Of a DNA stretch of 11,650 nucleotides, positions 7,623 through 11,650 are shown in pieces. The DNA lies in the NCBI GenBank assembly GCA_029974855.1, contig JARKQO010000423.1, positions 1 to 11,650 of the forward strand, in the 5' to 3' direction. The notes below the pieces were generated by a model. It saw only the letters and a list, made by a program, of their open reading frames with translations, ran no database searches and was not told the origin of the DNA. How positions within the stretch are numbered: the first letter of the stretch is position 1; every line of letters starts with the position of its first letter. A program made the translations under genes and the position numbers. Source of the DNA: Eubacteriales bacterium. GTDB taxonomy: Bacteria > Bacillota_A > Clostridia > Christensenellales > Aristaeellaceae.

Positions 7623-7654
7623 TGCAAAATCGTGACCGGTTTGTATGGATTCTT
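7612..7654. repeat. Imperfect inverted repeat over the -35 of the HxDG UroD-family gene
   Basis: AAGAAT (7612-7617) and CAAA (7625-7628) on the left mirror TTTG (7640-7643) and ATTCTT (7649-7654) on the right, with partial matching between (AAT opposite AT). The left arm covers the proposed -35 and contains the motif ATGCAAAATCG (7622-7632). It could be an operator for a dimeric regulator, or a weak hairpin in read-through RNA. Confidence 0.35.
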
Positions 7655-7664
7655 CGCCTTTCCC

Positions 7665-9152
7665 CTACTCCTGGGCCGGAAAGAGCATCTCCTCCATGTA
7701 GCGTTCGTTGAAGCGGGGGTTCCCCCCCAGGCTTACATGGGAGGCGGCTGCGGCGATAGCCCGGGCTTCCTGTACCCGCCGTTCATCCAGCAGCAGCAAA
7801 GCGGCCCCGGCCAAGGAAGCGTTGCCGATGACCTTGGCCTTGGAAGCCAGCTCCCGGGGGATCAGGCCGATGGCTGCGGCGCTGGCCACCCGCAGATGGC
7901 TGCCAAAGCCCCCGGCAATGTACAGCGTGCCGATCTCCCCCGGGGACACCCCGGCCTCCTCCAGCAGCGTGCCAATGCCCGCCGCGATGGCGGCCTTGGC
8001 CAGCTGCACCGCCCGGATATCCTTGGGCAGCAGCGCGACGCCGTCCCGAAGGGGCAGGCGCTCCTCCTCAGTGGCCCCGGTTTCGTCGATCTCGCCTGTC
8101 TCCAGCAAAGCCGCCACCGCGTCCAGCAGGCCGGAGCCGCAGATGCCCACGGCGGGGGCTTCCCCGATGGTGTGGGCCCCCAGGCGTCCGTTCTCCACCC
8201 ATACCTTGTCGATGGCCCCCCGCACGCTGCCGCAGCCGCAGGAGATTCCCGCCCCCTCAAAGGCCGGGCCCGCCGCCGTGGAGGTAACAAAGAGCCGGCC
8301 CTCCTTCCACAGGGCGATTTCCCCGTTGGTGCCGATGTCGCACAGCAAGGCGGTTTCCGGCTTTTCGCAGAGCCCCGAGGCCAGCAAAGCGCAGGTGATG
8401 TCCGCCCCCACAAAGGCGTTGAGGCAGGGGGGCAAGTAGGCCCGGCGGCCCAGCAGGTCCTCCCACAGATCAAAGAGGCAATCCGCCTTAAAGGGCGCGT
8501 GGGACAGGCTCTCGGGGTTTCGCCCAGTCAGCAGGTAGAGCATGGTGGTGTTGCCGGCCAGCACCCAGGCTTCCACCTCCAGGGGCTGGATTTTTGCCTG
8601 GCCGCAGGCCTCTTGCAGCAGCCGGTCCAGGGCCTGGGCGATCTGCTCTCTCAGCCGGGGCCCCTGGCCCTCCAAAGCCGCGCCGATACGGCCCATCACG
8701 TCCGCCGCCACGGCAGTCTGGGGGTTCAGGGCCGTGGCCTCCCCCAGGCACAGGCCCCTGGGCTGGTGATAGAGCTTCAGGGCCAAGGTGGTGGTGCCGA
8801 TGTCCACCGCCGCCCCCCACTCCCCGGCCATGGGCCGGGCTCCGGGCCGGGTTTGCAGCGGGCCCAAGGCGCTTTCAATCTGCTCCAGGGCGGCGGCCTG
8901 GGGCAGCAGGGCTTCGCAGTCCCCCAGCAGCGCCGCCTGGCAGCTCAGCCGCTGCCCGGCCAGCTTTTCCGCCTCGTTAGGAGGCGACACCGCCCCCCGC
9001 AGCTCTACCGCGCACTTGCCGCAGGTACCCCGACCGCCGCAGGGATGGGCCACGGCAAGGCCCGCCCCCTCCAGCACCTGGGAGAGGACGGGCTGCCCGT
9101 CAAAAGGAATCTCCTGGGAACGTCCATTTTGCCAAAGGGTCAGAATGGGCAT
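7665..9152 (-). CDS. Ferredoxin-ASKHA protein, RACo-like corrinoid activation/regeneration protein (DUF4445 family)
   Basis: A 495-residue protein; the ATG at 9152 has GGAGG 6 bases upstream and lies one base after the previous gene's stop, so translation is coupled. The N-terminal part (about 1-80) is a plant-type [2Fe-2S] ferredoxin with C38-x5-C44-x2-C47 and C71 (HPCGGRGTCGKC... RLSC). The rest is an ASKHA-type ATPase: WGAAVDIGTTTLALKLY (112-128), LAGNTTMLYLLTG (198-210), LCDIGTNGEIAL (270-281), GICGSGLLDAV (336-346) and IAGGFGSHL (412-420). RACo proteins use ATP to drive one-electron reduction of an inactive cob(II)amide carrier back to cob(I)amide. The known Carboxydothermus RACo is about 630 residues; here ferredoxin and ASKHA parts nearly adjoin, so the linker and middle domain seem mostly missing. 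The family is secure; the corrinoid partner is not in the window. Confidence 0.92.
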   Translation of the reverse strand: MPILTLWQNGRSQEIPFDGQPVLSQVLEGAGLAVAHPCGGRGTCGKCAVELRGAVSPPNEAEKLAGQRLSCQAALLGDCEALLPQAAALEQIESALGPLQTRPGARPMAGEWGAAVDIGTTTLALKLYHQPRGLCLGEATALNPQTAVAADVMGRIGAALEGQGPRLREQIAQALDRLLQEACGQAKIQPLEVEAWVLAGNTTMLYLLTGRNPESLSHAPFKADCLFDLWEDLLGRRAYLPPCLNAFVGADITCALLASGLCEKPETALLCDIGTNGEIALWKEGRLFVTSTAAGPAFEGAGISCGCGSVRGAIDKVWVENGRLGAHTIGEAPAVGICGSGLLDAVAALLETGEIDETGATEEERLPLRDGVALLPKDIRAVQLAKAAIAAGIGTLLEEAGVSPGEIGTLYIAGGFGSHLRVASAAAIGLIPRELASKAKVIGNASLAGAALLLLDERRVQEARAIAAAASHVSLGGNPRFNERYMEEMLFPAQE

Positions 9153-9153
9153 C

Positions 9154-9699
9154 TCACGCCTCCGCGAACAGAACCATGCCAAAGAAGGTGACGGTGTTCT
9201 GTCCGTTGATGTATTTCAGCGGGGTGTCCTTGGTGGTGTTGTACACGTCCACCCCATAGCCCTCCATGGAGGGCAGGGCCCGGTCCGGATGGCGGCAGGG
9301 CTCCCCGGTGAGTTTGGTACAGGCTTCTTCGCACAGGCGGCAGCCCCCGCAGCCGAGGTGGGTAAAGCCCGGTTTCAGCAAAGGGCGTAGGGCGTCTTGC
9401 AAGCGCTGGCTCACCTGGGCGTGGGCCCGCCCGGCCTCAAACATGCCCTCGATGTCAAAGCTGTCCTCAAGGGTGCCGATGGTCTGGTATAAAAGCCCTT
9501 TGGGATAGTCGCGCACCCGGGCCATCAGCTCCTCAATGTCCCCGATGTCCGGGGGGCACATCCAGCAGCGGCCATAGCAGCCGCAGCCGCCACTGCGGCA
9601 GATGTCCCGAAACTCTGTGGAAAGCACCACCTGGCTTTGGGGAATGATCACGGCCTTGGCGGCCCCGCAGTCCAGGGCCGCTTGTATCAATTCTTCCAT
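9154..9699 (-). CDS. DUF2284 cysteine-rich metal-binding protein
   Basis: A 181-residue soluble protein with GGGGAG 6 bases before its ATG. It has eleven cysteines. One group near the N-terminus (C34, C39, C41, C45 and C48, within CRSGGCGCYGRCWMCPP) carries the CPP typical of DUF2284. A second group, C117-x2-C120-x2-C123-x3-C127 (CGGCRLCEEAC), is a classic [4Fe-4S] ferredoxin pattern, with C135 nearby. The protein probably holds one or two iron-sulfur clusters. Its function is not established. Lying between a zinc-type methyltransferase and a RACo-like activator, it may pass electrons to the ferredoxin domain of the activator, or help handle the corrinoid; both are inferences. Gaps are 11 bases upstream and 1 base downstream, so it belongs to the same operon. 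Confidence 0.88.
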   Translation of the reverse strand: MEELIQAALDCGAAKAVIIPQSQVVLSTEFRDICRSGGCGCYGRCWMCPPDIGDIEELMARVRDYPKGLLYQTIGTLEDSFDIEGMFEAGRAHAQVSQRLQDALRPLLKPGFTHLGCGGCRLCEEACTKLTGEPCRHPDRALPSMEGYGVDVYNTTKDTPLKYINGQNTVTFFGMVLFAEA

Positions 9700-9710
9700 A
9701 GTCCGCTCCC

Positions 9711-10712
9711 CTACGCCCTGGCCTCCGCCACGGCGGCAAAGAAGGCGTTGATGTTGTCCCAGCTGGAATGGGCGGGAATATCGCAGCCAGAGGAGGGGAT
9801 GAAGTTAGGGTACTGGCCGCAGCGTTCCAGCAGCTTTAAGGTGGCTTCCCGCACGCTGGCCGGGGTGCCGTTGGCAAACTGGCTGGAGGGGTCCACGTTG
9901 CCCATCACCAGAACGTCGGCGGGGGCCTTGGCCAGCACCGCCGCCAGGTCCACCGCGTTGCCGAAATGGTAGGCGTCCGCCTTCAGGGCGAAGAGCTCGG
10001 GCAGCATGGCGGGGGTGGCGTTGCCGCAGTTGTGGTAGAGCACGGGGAAGTCCGCGTCCTGCACCGCGTCCAAAATCTTCCGAACCGCGCAGCAGGAGAA
10101 CTCGTTGGCCATCTCCGGGCTCAGCAGCCCAGCCAGGGGCTCCGCCATCAGCACGCCGTCCGCCCCAGCGGCCCGGAAGGCCTTGCAGTAGGCGATCAAA
10201 TAGTCCGCCGCCTTGTCCAGCACCCTTTGCACCATCTCCGGCTCGTCATAGCAGGCGTAGAGAATCTGGGTCACGTCCATCAGCCGCCCCGCCAAGGAGT
10301 AGGGCCCGATGACCCCCGCCAGCAGGGGCTTGTCCGTCACCATCCCCTTGGCCAGGCGGATGGCCTCCACGCACAGGGACGCCCGGCCCTTGGATAAATC
10401 CGGCACCTCCAGGGCGTCCGCCGCTTCCTCATCCCCGATCAACTGGCCGGTGATGGCGGGCACCTCGTTGTCCGCAAAGCGCACCGTGGCGCCAAAGGCC
10501 TCCGCCTCCACGGACAAATCCATCAGGCTCACCGCCGCCAGGGTGTCCGTATGCCCGGCCACATAGGCGATGGCCTGGGCTTGCAGCTGGGCGCTGTGCA
10601 CCAGCTCCCTCACGGTGACGTTCAGCTTCTGCGCGGCGGGAAAGGAAAGAACCGGCAGCGCGCGTTTGTGGCCTACCCGGGCACCGTTCCAAAGCACTTC
10701 CATGGTTTTCAT
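9711..10712 (-). CDS. UroD-family methyltransferase, MtaA/MtbA-like, with zinc motif
   Basis: A 333-residue UroD-fold protein beginning MKTMEVLWNG. The ATG at 10712 is chosen because GGGAGG lies 7 bases upstream; the in-frame ATG at 10727 sits just before that ribosome site. The zinc ligands of MtaA/MtbA-type methylcobamide methyltransferases are present: H227 and C229 in LYHNCGN, and C310 in PSSGCDIPAHS. The segments GVIGPYSLAGRL (133-144) and LMAEPLAGLLSPE (188-200) are also typical. Archaeal relatives transfer methyl from methylcobamide to coenzyme M. Clostridia generally lack coenzyme M, so here the enzyme more likely moves methyl between a corrinoid protein and another thiol, tetrahydrofolate or a substrate. 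It is the first gene of a tight operon with DUF2284 and the RACo-like gene. Cytoplasmic; no signal peptide. Confidence 0.9.
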   Translation of the reverse strand: MKTMEVLWNGARVGHKRALPVLSFPAAQKLNVTVRELVHSAQLQAQAIAYVAGHTDTLAAVSLMDLSVEAEAFGATVRFADNEVPAITGQLIGDEEAADALEVPDLSKGRASLCVEAIRLAKGMVTDKPLLAGVIGPYSLAGRLMDVTQILYACYDEPEMVQRVLDKAADYLIAYCKAFRAAGADGVLMAEPLAGLLSPEMANEFSCCAVRKILDAVQDADFPVLYHNCGNATPAMLPELFALKADAYHFGNAVDLAAVLAKAPADVLVMGNVDPSSQFANGTPASVREATLKLLERCGQYPNFIPSSGCDIPAHSSWDNINAFFAAVAEARA

Positions 10713-10728
10713 CCTGTAGCCTCCCATG

Positions 10729-10767
10729 GCCGGGCAGCCCCCTTGGGGGTCCGCTTCCGGCTTTTTT
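10729..10767. other. Leader hairpin next to the ribosome site, with T tract on the opposite strand
   Basis: GCCGG (10729-10733) pairs with CCGGC (10757-10761), and inside it CCCC (10738-10741) pairs with GGGG (10746-10749). On the + strand it is followed directly by TTTTTT (10762-10767), so it reads as an intrinsic terminator for + strand (antisense) RNA. On the - strand it sits in the leader of the zinc-type UroD gene, ending 3 bases before the GGGAGG ribosome site, where it could affect translation. Confidence 0.45.
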
Positions 10768-10771
10768 ATTA

Positions 10772-10832
10772 CGAATTTTGCATGCCAAGGGGATCATACC
10801 AAATCCCGGGGGCCGGGTCTTGCACAAATTCG
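10772..10832. repeat. Inverted motif pair flanking the -10 of the zinc-type UroD operon
   Basis: CGAATTTTGCA (10772-10782) faces TGCACAAATTCG (10821-10832), whose complement is CGAATTTGTGCA; the arms differ by one inserted G. The 38 bases between contain the extended -10. A third related copy, CGATTTTGCAT, lies on the - strand at 7632-7622, by the other UroD promoter. These AT-rich blocks stand out in GC-rich DNA and may bind the AraC-type regulator encoded just upstream (inference). Confidence 0.45.
10793..10801 (-). promoter_or_regulatory. Extended -10 promoter of the zinc-type UroD / DUF2284 / RACo-like operon
   Basis: On the - strand, TGGTATGAT forms an extended -10 (TGn plus TATGAT, hexamer at 10798-10793). 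No -35 is recognisable at 16-19 bases, where AAGACC and shifts of it are found. This pattern fits a promoter needing an activator, and an AraC-type gene ends 44 bases upstream. The leader would be about 75 bases. A GC-rich repeat CCCGG/CCGGG (10805-10809 with 10813-10817) sits in the would-be spacer. Confidence 0.5.
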
Positions 10833-10844
10833 CGGAAAAATGGA

Positions 10845-11650
10845 CTAGGACTGCCATTTTGCCTTCCGGTATTCCTTGGGAGAAACCCCGTAGGCCCGCT
10901 GAAAGGCCCGGGAAAAGTAGCTTTGATCCTGAAAGCCCACGCTGGCGGCGATCTCCGCCAGCTTCAGGGTGTCGTAGCGCATCAGCTCGGCGGCCCTTTG
11001 CAGCCGGGCCTCCATCACAAACTGCCCCACGGTGCGGCCGGTTTCTTCCTTGAAAATGCGGCTGAAATACGCCTGAGACAGGCAGGCCGTGCGGGCCAGC
11101 TCCTCCACCTCCAGCTTTTGGGACAGGTGGGTGCGCACATATTGCATGCAGCGGTGGATGGCGTCCGCGTGCCGGGCGTCCCGGTACTCGAAGGCGGAGG
11201 CCATCAGCTCGTTCATGGTGACGGTGAGCCACCGGCACAAGGAGGGCATGTCCTTCATCTCCTGGAGCCGCACAAAGCCCTCCACCGTCAGCTGGTTCAA
11301 AGCCGCCGCCCCGCTGCCCCGCCAGGCCACCTCCCGGGTCATCATCACCAAAAGGGCGTTGATGTAGGCCTTCACCCGGGGAAAGGACGCGCCGGAGGTG
11401 ACCAGAATATGCCCCAGCAGCTCGTTGAGAAGCCGGTTGGCCTGGGGCCTGTCCCCCTCCGCCATGGCCGTAAGCAGCGCCCGCTCCTTGTCGTAGGGGT
11501 ATTCGGCGGCCTTCTTTTCCTGCTTCACCTCCAGGATGTAGGCGGAAATCTGCCCCTGGACCGCGTCCTTGGCCTCCCGCTCCCGCATGGCCTCGGCGGT
11601 GGCCACGTTGTTCAAAAAGCCCACAGCCATAAACAGCAGCGTGGACAGCT
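10845..11650 (-). CDS. AraC-family transcriptional regulator, PocR-like, N-terminus beyond right edge
   Basis: The frame is open to the end of the window; 267 residues are visible, and the ATG at 11630 is probably internal because coding-like sequence (LSTLLF) continues before it. The last 100 or so residues are a double AraC helix-turn-helix, with VEELARTACLSQAYFSRIF in the first unit and IAASVGFQDQSYFSRAFQ then YGVSPKEYRK in the second. The part before it, including YPYDKERALLTAMAEGD and RLLNELLGHILV, resembles the region between the PocR sensor domain and the DNA-binding domain in clostridial PocR-type regulators, as I remember them. The PocR domain itself would lie outside the window. Such regulators often adjoin corrinoid or diol-using genes. 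It ends 133 bases before the zinc-type UroD gene on the same strand, so it is a likely regulator of that operon. Confidence 0.9.
   Translation of the reverse strand, partial: LSTLLFMAVGFLNNVATAEAMREREAKDAVQGQISAYILEVKQEKKAAEYPYDKERALLTAMAEGDRPQANRLLNELLGHILVTSGASFPRVKAYINALLVMMTREVAWRGSGAAALNQLTVEGFVRLQEMKDMPSLCRWLTVTMNELMASAFEYRDARHADAIHRCMQYVRTHLSQKLEVEELARTACLSQAYFSRIFKEETGRTVGQFVMEARLQRAAELMRYDTLKLAEIAASVGFQDQSYFSRAFQRAYGVSPKEYRKAKWQS

Noticed and set aside
7560..7664. A cobalamin riboswitch ahead of the UroD genes
   Set aside because: Neither this gap nor 10713-10844 contains a B12-box-like GCCACTG or the space for the roughly 200-base aptamer.
6729..9191. An 820-codon open frame on the + strand opposite the HxDG UroD and RACo-like genes
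   Set aside because: It is antisense to two clear protein families, has no ribosome site or domain I recognise, and is glycine/proline/glutamine rich as GC-driven shadows are.

Overview
The window is GC-rich, gene-dense bacterial DNA with strong AGGAGG-type ribosome binding sites, short gaps and overlapping genes. A YesM/YesN-type two-component pair, an AraFGH-like sugar ABC transporter and a PocR-like AraC regulator beside corrinoid-methyltransferase-type genes point to an anaerobic Clostridia-type Firmicute, probably a high-GC gut or rumen lineage. That placement is an inference from gene content and style; there is no rRNA or marker gene to confirm it. I saw no mobile element, CRISPR array, tRNA or rRNA.

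Region 1 (1-4840 and on to 6362, + strand) is a sugar-uptake and sensing block. It holds the C-terminal part of a two-domain sugar ABC ATPase (cut by the left edge), an AraH/RbsC-type permease whose start overlaps it by 8 bases, and an AraF-like substrate-binding protein. The transporter unit ends in a perfect 11-bp hairpin terminator at 2940-2967. An extended -10 promoter then drives a membrane sensor histidine kinase (YesM type) and an AraC-type response regulator (YesN type), which overlap by 32 bases. The binding protein keeps several arabinose-contacting residues of AraF but differs at others, so its ligand may not be arabinose.

Region 2 (6390-11650, - strand) converges on region 1 and looks like part of a corrinoid-dependent methyl-transfer module. 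Read in its own direction it holds a PocR-like AraC regulator (cut by the right edge), a UroD-fold methyltransferase with an intact HxC...C zinc site, a DUF2284 cysteine-rich protein, a compact ferredoxin-ASKHA protein of the RACo (corrinoid reductive activator) type, and a second UroD-fold protein in which the zinc motif reads HVDG. The first UroD gene, DUF2284 and RACo-like genes are almost contiguous (gaps of 11 and 1 bases). The second UroD gene has a 105-base gap and a likely promoter of its own. No B12-binding corrinoid protein is in the window; if the reading is right, one should lie nearby or elsewhere in the genome.

Working model (inference): the transporter and YesM/YesN pair take up and sense a sugar-like compound, while the - strand genes demethylate a methylated compound via a corrinoid carrier that the RACo-like protein keeps reduced. 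The two blocks converge and may simply be neighbours, or may together use an O-methylated sugar or glycoside. A related AT-rich motif, CGA(A)TTTTGCA(T), occurs as an inverted pair around the promoter of the first UroD gene and once more at the promoter of the second, which suggests shared control of the methyltransferase genes.
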